Assembly: GCA_036245525.1 (NCBI GenBank)
Contig: BTPG01000005.1
Span: forward strand, 207,673,026-207,737,025
DNA from: Semisulcospira habei
Lineage: Eukaryota > Mollusca > Gastropoda > Semisulcospiridae
Length of the DNA: 64,000 nt
Direction: 5' to 3'
Shown: positions 54,001-63,984 of the stretch, piece after piece
How positions within the stretch are numbered: position 1 is the stretch's first letter
Layout: each line of letters opens with the position of its first letter
Program-made: the position numbers and the translations under genes
Notes under the pieces: generated by a model
Databases searched by the model: none
What the model was told of the DNA's origin: nothing
The model's input: only the letters and a program-made list of their open reading frames with translations

Positions 54001-57000
54001 GACAATGATCGCTGAAACAAAATGAAACGGTGACTGCAACACGATCAAAATAAGACCTCGCTCTGGGCGCCGTTCGCGCGAAGGCGACATACTCCAGGCA
54101 GTAACTGGTTAACAGTTCGCGATAACTTTACAAATTTTCGTAGTATCCCTTGGAATAACGCTGGTGACAAAATGTGCAAACTTCAGTTAACCCATATCAT
54201 GCTGAGGCTAAAAGCTTCAAATTTGTACACTGTCATATGCAAGCTACATTATAGTACTTACAGATAAGGGTATAGACCAATGGCTTTAGTTCAAGGGTGG
54301 TGCCAGAATAGCTTGGCGCCTAGAGGCGCCAAGCTATTCTGGCACTACCCTTGAACTATTTTAGTCAAACTTATTTCACACACTGGTGTGTTCCGAATGA
54401 TAAGGGTTTTAATCATGGAGTGTGGATGTCTTAAAATGAAAGACGTTTCGACTCTTGTCCTTCGTACGCAAAGGCAGCAGAAAACCTCTGGTACGTGTGC
54501 CTAGTGACACGGATTGTGAAAAGAAGGGTAGAAAATCGTAGATAAGGGAAGACATCATTGATAACCCGTATCGGCGACCTTTAGCCATCAATTGTATCGT
54601 TACATTGTTGTGTATTGTCTTGTGCATCTGCGCGTGGGCTTTCAGTGTATTTAACAGACTACATTTAGTAGTGCACCTTCTTGTTTGGGTATGTGCGTTT
54701 CTCCTGCCTACTTCCGAAGTTCCAGTAAAAGACATTGGTTAAAAGCTTGACCTGCTGCATCCTTTTATAGGAATGTATATGATGGTCTTGTTCTTTACCT
54801 GCGTGTTTTTCTCTGGGTGCCTGATAGGCGGGGTCTAGGGGATCTAACTGTGTGCATGTCCAGCGCTGAGTAATTCCCCATAGGTCAAAGCAGACAGTCG
54901 GCCTCCCCTGCAGTCCCATCTGTTAAAATGCCTTAGCCTTAGTCTGTCCCAGTCATCCCCTAATTTTTCAACCCCCTAAACAACACTACCGCCCAATTGC
55001 TGCGATGTTGCCATGCACAAAATTAAAAAAAAAAAAAGGACATAAGCCGTCTCATTTCTTGGCTATGAACCTGATTCTGTACCAACCCTACTTCCAAGCG
55101 CAGCCAAAACTAGTACACACCTGAAATCACCATCCGCTTGGCAACTCAAACTAGGCCAAAAAGAGTCCGCTGGCTAAGCCAAGGCTGGTATGAATCAAAG
55201 CACTAAAGATGTCTCTTCTCACCTATCAAGAGATTTTAAGCGGAAAATTCCAGCATACTGCCTCTGTACAAAATACCATAGAAGGCAGAAGGTTAAAAAA
55301 AACACACACAAAAAAAAAAAAACCCACGGGTCCTCTTACTGCCTCAGTTCACCTACCTCATTTGATATGTAACGTGACCGATAGCCTCACCTATCTGGTT
55401 TGTGAGCTAGCCATGAAAACCTGCCATGGAGCAGATCGCTTTTAACTCATTCTGCCCGCGACACACCACTGAAATATATGGCTCAACTATCATGGTCGAT
55501 CTGTCTCCTGAATTGTAATGTAGTCCTCAGAGGATAACTCCACAATGTGGGTATTTCGTACTTCAGGCACAATGAGTGAAGGTCTGTCCAAAGGGCAAGT
55601 CCGTTAGTTATTTCAAGACTGATTGTATTCCAGTCACCGTTGATAGCTGTACAAAGTGCAAGTCATGTTTTAGCTTGGTGAAGTGAGAGGATCAACGTCC
55701 AGGCGTCAAACTAATCAAGCACTGCCATCTGAGTTGTAATGACCGAATAGAAGTCAGCGCTGACTCATAATAATTTATCATTATCCCTTAATCTTCTTCA
55801 GGCGCCAAGCCGCTAATCTGGCACTACCCTTGAATTATCATGGCCATTCCATCTCCTGCAATTGTACATTTTCGTTAGGCAACACAATTTGGGAACAGCC
55901 GTCTTGGGGTTAAATGGGTTAAAGTATTTTTTTTTATTTTTATTTTTATTTTTTTAATTGTACTTCAGTCATTGTGGTCTTGAACAGGCAGTCCTACAGT
56001 AACACCAAAGACTGCATAATATAAGCCCACTGCCTTTGGTAACAAGCGCCATAGACTAATCCACTCTACGTGCAAACTTTACTTATGCACAAATACACAC
56101 TAGTGGCACTCACAGCGGAGAAGAAGAAATTGAAGAAGAAGATGGCAGCCAGAGTGAAGTAGCGACGGTACACGGCCAACACTATGGCGGGCAAGAAGGC
56201 GAAGTTGCTGAGTGTCAGAAGATACACCGCACGCAATTGCTCTTCCTTGGTCAGCGCATACGTAGTGTCGTTGCATATCAGACCCCTGTACCCTGATTGA
56301 CAAAGCCTTTGAATGGTTTTATTGCCGTCGAGATCGAAGTCATTTAGAGACATCGCTGCATGTGGACGCCTTTTGCGGAACAACCTAATTTTTCATCTAC
56401 AAATCATACTACGTCCATTGTGCGACTGACAGGAGCGAGGCCTTGAATATTTGCGTAATCTGATGCCGTCATCCTGTTACTTGAATGTTCTCTCAGACAT
56501 TCTCATGTACTACCGCTGACGACAGTGATAACTTTTGAAGAACAGGGTGACGTCACAGTAATTTCGAAATTACGCAATAAATAGTAAATATGACTGATCA
56601 GCTCAGTCCCGCCAAAATCATTCTAGGAAGAGGCACACTGAATGGTCAACGTCACGGGCCAGCCCTTAACCTCTTCACCGCCGCGGAAACGTGAACGCGA
56701 TCCAAATGCAAGAGACATGGATCCTCATGAGCCCCCGCAATTGGGGGCTCATGAGGATCTATGCCTCTTGCTGAAACCGCTTTTTGTCCGAGTTCCTTGA
56801 ACGGCTGATGTTCTTTGGCGTCAAATTCAGTTAACCCATTTAGCCCCGAGTCCCTACAGCAACTGGTACACAGTCATCAGGCAACACCTCCAAAATTTGA
56901 GAAATGGGACCTGGGGGCTAAAAGGATCAGCAAAAATTTCGGGTCTGCGTATATTGGCAACAAAGGGGTTACGCAACGGGCCTCTCGAAACTTCACCAAT

Positions 57001-57699
57001 CGAAACACAGTGAACGAACGTGTGGGCCAGCTGCGGCTGACTTCCTTCCGAGGACGTTATGCTTACCTGGATTTTTTGCCTGCAAGTCTATTGCCGTTGT
57101 AATGGCTGAATTTTGCTGTCGTTTGTCTGTGTGGTTTGCCAAGCTGTAAAGTGTACGTGAAATCCCTTTGTGAGTCTCTCTTTTCGTTTAAGCGTCTCCC
57201 CGTTTCACACGGACGAGTAGTTGCGAGACAAATGTTTTGTGTAAGTCACCATACAACAATGTACAGACATTTTAAAGACCGAGAGCTTCAGTCAGGCACT
57301 ACCTTGCGCTGTAATACTCGATCAGTTTTCCGAAGATGGTTCTGGTTAAGCATGAGTTCACACTGTGTGTCTCCCTCGATTCGCTGCGCTGTCGGCGCAG
57401 CGAATCGAGTGAGACAACCAGTGTTGTATGAGATATATACAGGAGACCTATAGATACCTGCTTGACACTGGCAGGCGGCGAAGACCGTGGTGGCCTCCAT
57501 GTACAAGCTGCACGTGCCGTAAGTACCGCACGCGTCTGGCGCGCACTGGGTCATGTTGACCCACATTCTGACCATCGGCAGGCCTTTGCACGGCTCAGGC
57601 CCACTGGAAACAATCAATCAGAAACGCAACATGATGAAGATACACACAGGTAATGCCAGCACAGAAGTCAAAACGAAAAAATCTGATACCAATGCACAC

Positions 57700-57779
<80 letters not shown>

Positions 57780-60700
57780 TGACAATACATTATAGGGCTC
57801 GGGAAGTTCCCCCGCGTTGCCTAAGAGCGTCGGCGTGTCAGCCGCCATCTAAAGAGGATAGGATAGCCTTCAGATAGTAGCGAAGTAGTGTTTCAACACG
57901 TTTTTTCTTCATGTATTTTCCTCTTTGGAAAAAACAAAACAAAACACAGATTCTGGTTAGCGGTTTCCTACGGTGATGATCAGATTTGCTGTTATTGCCT
58001 ATAGCACGTCAGGACTTTCCTGACATTGTCCTGACAGTGATTTCCCTATACGAGCGCCTTAGTCCCGTATCCTCACAAGATGGCCGCCACGACTAGCGTG
58101 ATGACGTCAGCTTCCCGAGCCCTATACAGTTCAATGGTAAATGTAATCTAGAATCGTGTGCAGATCTGTGATTTTGGACCTTGCAGCACTGAACCGTACC
58201 GTCCAAAAACTTAGACCGCACGCATATATAATATGTACACAGTTTTAAGACATTGAGCATAATTAACTCATTTAGCCCTGAGGCCCTACAGCAGGAGATG
58301 GGTCGAACAAAGGGCAGTGCCAGATTAGCTTGGCGCCTGTAGGCGCCAAGCTAATCTGGCACTGCCCTTGAATTATCATGGTCGATAGGTGCATAGTCGT
58401 TAGATGACGCCTCCAAAATTTGGGAAATACGTGCGGCGCCGGGCTGTATGAGTTAAAGCCGAAACAAATATCAAATTTGGGGGGTTGTCCTCTAAAGACT
58501 GGTACATTACTGGTCAGGAGACAGGCTAATAATAACAGTTCAAGGGTGGTGCCAGAGCGGCAGCAGGCTCCAAGCTGTTCTGGCACCACCCTTGAACTAT
58601 CACTACTGTAGTGTGTTAGGTCTGAAATCAGTGAAGAAGATGGAACCCACCTTTCCCCCCAGCACTGACTCTGCATGGACAGGTACCATGTGGCGGCCAC
58701 AGGGAAGGGCAGGTACACGATGTCCACGGGGCGGTCCGCTTCAGGTCCTGAGGTCAAGTTCAGCTGCAGCAGCGCCCCGCCGGGGCACTGGTCCACGCTG
58801 CCGTTTCCAGCAAGCCGGTTGGCCATCGCGCATATCCACACAATACCCGTCCACCGCGTGGTCTGGGCCGGAAAACAGAAACACACGTTTGAATGAATAA
58901 ATAAATAAACGAACGAACAACTGAATTAACGAATAGGAGAATATTACAACAACAATGAAAAAGTACGCATGGCATATTCACCATTTAGTTCAAGATCCAG
59001 ATCTCAATCTCTGTTACTCTCGGGGTGCGGAAAAATACAGCATTAATGTGTCTGTTGCTAGGTGCTAATAGGCAGATGTGGTCCCGTTTCGTGGAATTTA
59101 TAGTCACGTACGAATAATTTCAGCTTCTGTTGCAATTTGTCTGGTGTTACTATGATTAAGCATGGGCAATTTGGGAAGCCACACAAAATAATATACAGTC
59201 TGATTAACCCTTTGGCTGTCGGCAGCGCTTTTTGTCGCGATGATTCCTGCAGGAACAACAACATCCTTACGTCCTGCAGGAATCATCGCGACAAAAAGCG
59301 CTGCCGGCAGCTAAAGGGTTAAGGCAACACCCAAAATGTGGTTGTCGTAGACAGGTGGCCTCTTCTTTAAGTAACGGATAGCAGACCATTTGACCAAAAG
59401 TAAGTGGTCTGCCGAGACAGGTGGCCCTGTACAGATGGCCGCCTTGACAGGTTTGACCGTATAAGGTCTCTGGGGGAGCCCTGCCACTGCTTCGCCTCAA
59501 TCACTATCAAGCACCATTCTACGCTATGTAAAATCGCACACTAGGCGCTACTCTTCATCAGTCATGGGCCGTCCATCTCCCGCAGTTCACGCTGGAAGTG
59601 ACTTCCAGCGTGAATTGCGAGAGATGGGCGGACCATTGAAGAGCGATCTTACCAACAGTGAAGCTTCCAGCGCGAGGACACCGCCGCTATCCACCATGTC
59701 CTGTAGGGCGAAGGATCGAATCTCGGACCGGAAGTCCGGCACGATGACGTCAATAACAGGAACGAAGTCGCCCTCTGTCGTCCACAGCGCGAAGAACGAA
59801 CTGAAGGCGAAATCGCTTGACTGTAGACCGCAAATAAATGGAGATGTTGGTCTTGCGATGCTTGAAGTTGTAGGAGTTAGTTTCTTGTTAACCCTTTGGC
59901 TGACAGAATCGCCTCGACAGAAGGCGCTACTGACAGCCAAAGAGTTAAAGACACTACCCCGAGGATTTGTAGGTGCACGGATTGTCTACAGTTGTGGTCA
60001 GTGGTACAAGAGGTCCTTCCAATTAACTCATTCAGTCCCGACACACGCCAACAAGATATGCATCGACCGTGGTAGTTCAAGGGAGGTGCCAGAATAGCTT
60101 GGCGCCTATAGGCGCCAAGCTATTCTGGCACCACCCTTGAACTATCACGCTCGATCTGTCTCCAGCAATGTACTGCAGCCCTCATAGGACAACGTGACTC
60201 CAAAACGTGGGTATTTCGTGCATGGGACACAATGGGTTAAAAAGAAACACCAGTCGAATACGCAGCAGACGCAGTCTGCGTATTTGTCAGACTCGGAAAA
60301 TATCGCATAGTGACTCAGCTCTGGTGCCCACATAGGAATTGAATGTGGGGTCTACGTCACCATAACGCGCGCTTATCGTGAATTGAATGTGGGGTCTACG
60401 TCACCATAACACGCGCTTATCGTAACGTTTCTTGGAGAAAGAAAGAAACAAACCCCAAAAAAAATTCAGGCCCTGAACTTCAACAGTTGATTGCACGTAA
60501 AGTCATTATCATGAATCTTCTAATTCAGCATCTATTTTTGTCTCCCCCCCCCCCCCCCCATCTCCTACCCCCTCTCCTTTAACTGATTCGGGCCGTCCCG
60601 GCACACCACAGCAAGATATGGCTCGACCATGATAGTTCAAGGGTAGTGGCAGAATAGCCTGGCGCCTATAGGCGCCAAGCTATTCTGCCACCACCCTTGA

Positions 60701-63627
60701 ACTATCATGATCGATCAGTCTCCTGAATTGTAACGCAGTTCTCACAGGACAATTCCCAAAATGTGGGTATTTGCGTACCTGGGACACAATGGGTTAATTA
60801 ATTAATTAATTTCTGACGACACCAAACAAAGCCACAAACTCCCCTTGAAACGCAACCAGAATCATTCTGTCGTCTCTAGCATTACGTCTATTACTCACAG
60901 ACGGCAACCCGACACGGCCGAGCAAACCCAGGTTGAGACAGGGAGGCAAATCATCCGTAGTGAGGTATGGGGACAACCCTACTGCACTGCGGTACAAGGC
61001 GGGGGTGTAGTCTCCGTGGGAGGAGGTCAGGTCGTCACGCGAGCTCTGGAGGGTGTACCTTTTCAATTCACCACTGCAGCCTGTTCAAGGAAAATATGAG
61101 GCCGTTTACACTGACTTGCAACCCGAGTTGAACCCGAGTAGAGTTGAACCAGGGTTGGTGCGTTTACACTTGCATTTGGAACCGGGCCTGACGCGCCCAC
61201 ATGACGCGACATAGCATCTTAAGGAATGCATCATGGCGCCTCCAGGAGACAACACGTACGTGGCGCATGGTGTTCTTTGGCTCTTGCAGTTGGATTGTGA
61301 CCAGTGTTTCTTTTTCTTTTTATTACTTTTCATGTATTATTTCTTGCGGCATAGAAAGAGGTGATATCGACCACGAGATTCAAGCTACTTTTACAGCAAA
61401 GTCTGGGGGGGGGGGGGGGGGGGGGCGGGGGGGGGGGGGGGGGGGGAAAGGTTTTTCTTACAGATCATGACCACAGCATAACAACGATGTTGATTAACAG
61501 CGCTCTTACATTTCGGCAACCGATTATTGTATTATCAGAAGTGTTTGTTCTCTGCCACGGTCTCAAGACTGCTGAAGGCAAATCGTGCAGCACAGAAAAT
61601 TATAATGAGCACCTTTAGCAAAGATATGGGTGAGAATCTCATGTTCACTGTCGATGTGCACTCATTATCGACGTCTAAAAAATGTTGTCAGTGTCAACGG
61701 TATTGGTATTGAAATTCCTTACTGACGTCACGTCCCCGATGTTTTGGCAACATGCACAGTGATGACGCGGAATGGAATGCGGTTTAGATCCAACCCCGGT
61801 CCAACCCTGCTCCGGACCATGGTCCCCCTGCAACCCGGGTTGGGTCAAATGTAAACGCTCCAACCCGGGTTGTACTCGGGTTCCACCAGGTTGATGTGCA
61901 AGTGTAAACGACCTCTATGTGTGCCGGACTACGTTTTTCGGCTTTTAAGATCCGCGGATAATTATGCTATCGAAACTTAAATTTGTGTGCTGGTCTGTGA
62001 TTTTTCACTTACGACCATAAACCGTAAGGTTCAAGTTGTATTTGTAATATTTGTTCTATGCAGATATTTGCACGTATTTTGGTTGTTAATACCCATTATC
62101 TGGCATGTTTCTTTTATGCAGATATTTGCACCTATTTTGGTTGTTAATACCCATTTAACCCCAAGGCCGCAGTTCCCAAAGTTTGGAGGTGTCGCCTATG
62201 GACTATGTTCCACTTGCAGAAGATGGATCGACCATGATAATTCAAGAGTAGTGCCAGACTAGCTTGGCGCCTGATCTCCTGCTGTAGTTAGTTGGGTGCG
62301 CTGGCTGATTTGGGTATTTTGCATTCAATATTTTTTTTTTATAACAAGATTGTCGTTCGTACCTTGCATGTAAAACATCAGGTTGAAAGAGGTCGTATAG
62401 TTCGAACTGACGTCACTGAAGGAAAACGTGACGTAGCTTTCCTGGTCCACCAATGGCGACTCGACCCTCAGCGAGCACAGTTCACCTTGGTCAGTACAGT
62501 TCACGCGAGAAGTGGAAGTGTCTTCTGCAGAAAGCGTGTCCGAGACGGTCATCAGGATGGAACAGTTAGCAGACGACACCGTTTGGCAACCGCTCAGAAT
62601 GACGTCATAGCTTGTCGTAAAGGCTGGCACTCTGAAACTGTATGTGTGACATGGAGTGATTATATGTTGTTCGCACGAGCGTTATGACTAATGCCATATA
62701 TTTGTTAAGTTCGTCAGAAAACAGACAATAAGTCTGGCCCTCCTTTGGGTGGGTGGGTGATTAAGGGGTGCAGGGGGGGGGGGGGGGGTGTCACACCTTT
62801 CTGGACCCACAATGACCCTTGACCTTTGCGATGGGACCAGTAAATCAGTATGCATAGAAATGTAATGTCATCAGCTACCTTTGTGCCAAATCTGACTGAA
62901 AAGTTGGCCAAAACTTTGATAAAAACTACAAATCTATCCTGGCAATTTTCACACATTTGCCGACCTCCTGTGACCCTTAAACTTTCCGAGGGGCCATCCA
63001 AATTAGTATGTATAGAAAATTCTTATCATCAGCTGTACCAAGTTTGGGTTTGGAGTTGAAAATAGTATTTGAGGACAAACAATTTGTGTCAAAATATGGC
63101 TATTTTTACCCATTTCTGGACCCCCTGTAACCTTGACCTTTGAGAGAGGTCACTGAAATCGGTATGTTTAGAAAGGTTTTACCACAAAGTACCCTTGGGC
63201 AAAAGTTTGAAGTCTGAGGCTTGAATAGCCTCCGAAAACATGCCAACGTTAAAGTTTACCGCGGACGACAGACGCCGGACAGACGACTGACAGCCCATCG
63301 CACGTGAGCCAAAATCTCTTACATATTAGGAGAGTCTCTTAAATATAATTCAGTGCGAAAGAGGTAGTGCCTAATTAGATTAGTGCTTCAAGCACCAAAA
63401 CTAATATGGCACAGCCCTTAAGATGTCAGAGTCAATCGTCTCGCACGGTTGGCAATAACAAATATTCACCTAAAACTTGATCTCTACCTCATAGTGAGTG
63501 GTTGACCATCCAGCAAGGTGACTTTGGTGACGCGGTCAGTGTCCAATGATGTCACTTCCGGAAGCAAGGTGTAGATGGCGCTGACGTCCATACTGTAGGT
63601 TCCCTCCATCTTCTCACCCCAGCGGAG
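50884..63627 (-). CDS. PGAP6: PGAP6/TMEM8 family gene, right copy (3' ten exons, 5' end outside window)
   Basis: The family comprises GPI-processing phospholipase A2-like membrane proteins with an extracellular N-part, an EGF-like domain and a seven-TM CREST domain. Exons in order are 63488-63627, 62363-62637, 60899-61080, 59653-59820, 58651-58862, 57458-57603, 56114-56292, 53569-53832, 52704-52914 and 50884-51038. They total 1932 bp, exactly 644 codons including stop, and phases match at every junction. Diagnostic blocks are the cysteine-rich CAPDACGTYGTC..CQCQAGYRGLIC, then LLTLSNFAFLPAIVLAVYRR, FYHACD, LQFCDFLGSELSFWG and YGHSYWHLAV. The conserved H and D of FYHACD and the two H of GHSYWH are candidate active-site residues of the CREST fold. 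Vertebrate TMEM8A is about 770 aa, so roughly 130 N-terminal residues are missing off the edge. Confidence 0.9.
51467..51532. repeat. Family B hairpin (unit 2)
   Basis: The duplicate of 33585-33650, with a few arm changes on one side only. Confidence 0.8.
51597..51802. mobile_element. Family A element (unit 2), intact
   Basis: TTAA at 51593-51596 and 51803-51806, ends CCCATTCAGCCCTGA and CAGGCTGAATCAG. Confidence 0.9.
52704..52914 (-). CDS. PGAP6: PGAP6 exon i, TM6-TM7, right copy
   Basis: It encodes GWEMRRRRQLFPTRRRYLLC, then a membrane segment and YGHSYWHLAV with the paired histidines. The donor is GTGAGT, phase 1. Confidence 0.9.
53058..53166. mobile_element. Family F hairpin (unit 2)
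   Basis: The duplicate of 34353-34461, almost unchanged, TTAA-bounded (53054-53057, 53167-53170). Confidence 0.9.
53569..53832 (-). CDS. PGAP6: PGAP6 exon h, TM3-TM5, right copy
   Basis: 88 codons. It starts FYHACDASHVYQLCITDYDA, the conserved H..D motif of the CREST fold, then three membrane segments ending ASW. The donor is GTCAGT. Confidence 0.9.
53871..53945. repeat. Family E hairpin, long GC arms
   Basis: GGCCGACGTCGGCCGCTGTC pairs with AACAGCGGCCGACGTTGACC around a GCGCGC-rich centre. Only the left part remains in unit 1 (37845-37880), where about 1.3 kb is missing. Confidence 0.7.
54191..54408. mobile_element. Family A element, long subtype, intact
   Basis: TTAA at 54187-54190 and 54409-54412. 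CCCATATCATGCTGAGGC start. It is in a segment missing from unit 1. Confidence 0.9.
54898..55400. repeat. Family Q repeat, longest copy (unit 2)
   Basis: GCAGTCCCATCTGTTAAAAT start, the shared middle, and ACCGATAGCCTCACCTATCT end. Confidence 0.7.
55446..55575. repeat. Family A element without core (unit 2)
   Basis: TTAA at 55442-55445. GATATGGCTC-type flank passes directly into ACTATCATGGTCG. Compare 38121-38326. Confidence 0.8.
55798..55918. repeat. Family A element, right half only (unit 2)
   Basis: The duplicate of 38548-38663. TTAA follows at 55912 and 55918. Confidence 0.7.
56114..56292 (-). CDS. PGAP6: PGAP6 exon g, end of EGF and TM1-TM2, right copy
   Basis: It opens with YRGLICND, closing the EGF module, then YLLTLSNFAFLPAIVLAVYR and FFFNFFFSA, two hydrophobic segments. 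The donor is GTGAGT, phase 0. Confidence 0.9.
56708..56771. repeat. Family B hairpin (unit 2)
   Basis: The duplicate of 39452-39515, with a different centre (GCAATTGGGGG). Confidence 0.8.
56835..56935. repeat. Family A element without core (unit 2)
   Basis: TTAA at 56831-56834. CCCTACAG joins directly to CAACTGGTACACAG. Only the palindromic core seen at 39580-39786 is absent. Confidence 0.85.
57359..57424. repeat. Family H hairpin (unit 2)
   Basis: The duplicate of 40388-40454, in the same place beside exon f. Confidence 0.75.
57458..57603 (-). CDS. PGAP6: PGAP6 exon f, EGF-like domain, right copy
   Basis: It encodes GPEPCKGLPMVRMWVNMTQC, APDACGTYGTCSLY and AACQCQA, the first cysteines of an EGF-like module completed in the next exon (GYRGLIC). 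Confidence 0.9.
57700..57775. repeat. (CA)n microsatellite
   Basis: About 75 bp of AC repeat, in the intron upstream of exon f, right copy only. Confidence 0.97.
57795..58122. mobile_element. MITE with GGGCTCGGGAAG ends, unit 2 only
   Basis: Perfect inverted ends within TATAGGGCTCGGGAAG, TA on both sides, 328 bp, no ORF. Unit 1 has no such sequence at 40775. Confidence 0.85.
58267..58452. mobile_element. Family A element, unit 2 only
   Basis: TTAA at 58263-58266 and 58453-58456, ends CTCATTTAGCCC and GGGCTGTATGAG. The flanking sequence (CACAGTTT.., GCCGAAA..AAATATC) places it at the site where unit 1 has a family C hairpin. Confidence 0.85.
58536..58600. repeat. Family A hairpin core, centre altered (unit 2)
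   Basis: GTGGTGCCAGAGCGGCAGCA left and CAAGCTGTTCTGGCACCACC right. The GGCGCC centre is lost. Confidence 0.75.
58651..58862 (-). CDS. PGAP6: PGAP6 exon e, right copy
   Basis: It encodes TTRWTGIVWICAMANRLAGN and VDIVYLPFPVAATWYLSMQS, extracellular. The acceptor is GGCCCAG and the donor GTGGGT, phase 2. Confidence 0.85.
59208..59318. mobile_element. Family D hairpin with enlarged loop
   Basis: TTAA at 59204-59207 and 59319-59322, ends CCCTTTGGCTGTCGGCAGCG. The loop carries about 25 extra bases flanked by CTGCAGG on both sides, absent from the duplicate at 41832. Confidence 0.8.
59653..59820 (-). CDS. PGAP6: PGAP6 exon d, right copy
   Basis: 56 codons, phase 0 at both ends: SSDFAFSSFFALWTTEGDFV and DIVPDF-type residues through GGVLALEASLL. 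The donor is GTAAGA. Confidence 0.85.
59892..59944. mobile_element. Short family D element, duplicate
   Basis: TTAA at 59888-59891 and 59945-59948. It is the duplicate of 42495-42547. Confidence 0.7.
60027..60236. mobile_element. Family A element (unit 2)
   Basis: TTAA at 60023-60026 and 60237-60240. Perfect centre. The duplicate of 42630. Confidence 0.88.
60338..60424. repeat. 44-bp tandem duplication
   Basis: AATTGAATGTGGGGTCTACG occurs twice, 44 bp apart, in unit 2 only. Confidence 0.85.
60583..60793. mobile_element. Family A element with paired arm change (unit 2)
   Basis: TTAA at 60579-60582 and 60794-60797. TGGCAG (60647-60652) and CTGCCA (60685-60690) replace TGCCAG and CTGGCA of the duplicate at 43090. 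Confidence 0.9.
60899..61080 (-). CDS. PGAP6: PGAP6 exon c, right copy
   Basis: Acceptor TTGAACAG at 61081 gives two nucleotides to complete exon b, then CSGELKRYTLQSSRDDLTSS to GRVGLPS. The donor is GTGAGT, phase 0. An 818-bp transposon sits in the intron 17 bp upstream of this acceptor. The start was chosen by phase and by the absence of stops. Confidence 0.7.
61098..61915. mobile_element. 818-bp non-autonomous DNA transposon, unit 2 only
   Basis: Ends GAGGCCGTTTACACT and AGTGTAAACGACCTC, with TAT on both sides (61095-61097, 61916-61918). Subterminal CAACCCGGGTTG-type repeats are found at both ends. A poly-G run sits inside. Unit 1 has the uninterrupted site near 43590. Confidence 0.85.
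62159..62290. repeat. Family A element, right arm lost
   Basis: TTAA at 62155-62158. The left arm up to GCTTGGCGCC is followed directly by TGATCTCCTGCTGTAG. Confidence 0.75.
62363..62637 (-). CDS. PGAP6: PGAP6 exon b
   Basis: The 275 nt are open in one frame, encoding an extracellular cysteine-containing segment (YDVILSGCQTVSSANCSILM and so on to FNLMFYMQ). The donor is GTACGA, phase 1. It lies just outside the duplicated unit and has no counterpart near the left copy. Confidence 0.8.
62796..63315 (-). repeat. Dispersed repeat with ~170-bp internal period
   Basis: Same blocks as 47258-47935, ending GCACGTGAGCCAAAATC. It lies in the intron between PGAP6 exons a and b. Confidence 0.75.
63359..63425. 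repeat. Family A-like divergent hairpin
   Basis: GTAGTGCCTAATTAGATTAG and CTAATATGGCACAGCCCTT with a GCTTCAAGC centre. Confidence 0.55.
63488..63627 (-). CDS. PGAP6: PGAP6 exon a (first seen in window)
   Basis: The acceptor reads ACACACAG and the donor GTAGAG. It encodes LRWGEKMEGTYSMDVSAIYT and VTSLDTDRVTKVTLLDGQPL. It leaves two nucleotides (AG) that exon b completes. It is present only upstream of the right copy. Confidence 0.8.
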
Positions 63628-63654
63628 CTGTGTGTGGTCAACAAATACAGCAAG

Positions 63655-63831
63655 AGATTGATTGACCATGATAATTCAAGGGTAGTGGCAGATTTGCTTG
63701 GCGCCTTCAGGCGCCAAGCTAATCTAGCACTACCCTTGAAATATCCTGGTAAATCCATCTCCTGCAAGTGGTACATAGTCATTAGGCAACACCTCCAAAA
63801 TTTGAGAAATGGGACCTTGGGGCTAAAAGGG
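63655..63831. mobile_element. Family A element
   Basis: Right end GGGGCTAAAAGGG then TTAA (63832-63835). The core has unpaired changes (GGCAGATTTG, ATCTAGCAC). Confidence 0.8.
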
Positions 63832-63918
63832 TTAAACCGCAGACAGTACTTTTGAAATCGCAAATTCAGCGTCAAAGATCCCCAGGCGTTCAAGGAAAAC
63901 GGATACAAAGTGCTTTCA

Positions 63919-63984
63919 GCAAGAGGCATAGATCCTCATGAGGCCCCGCAACTGCGGGGGCTCATGAGGATCTATGCCTCTTGC
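63919..63984. repeat. Family B hairpin
   Basis: GCAAGAGGCATAGATCCTCA arms, near perfect, with a GCAACTGC centre. Confidence 0.8.
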
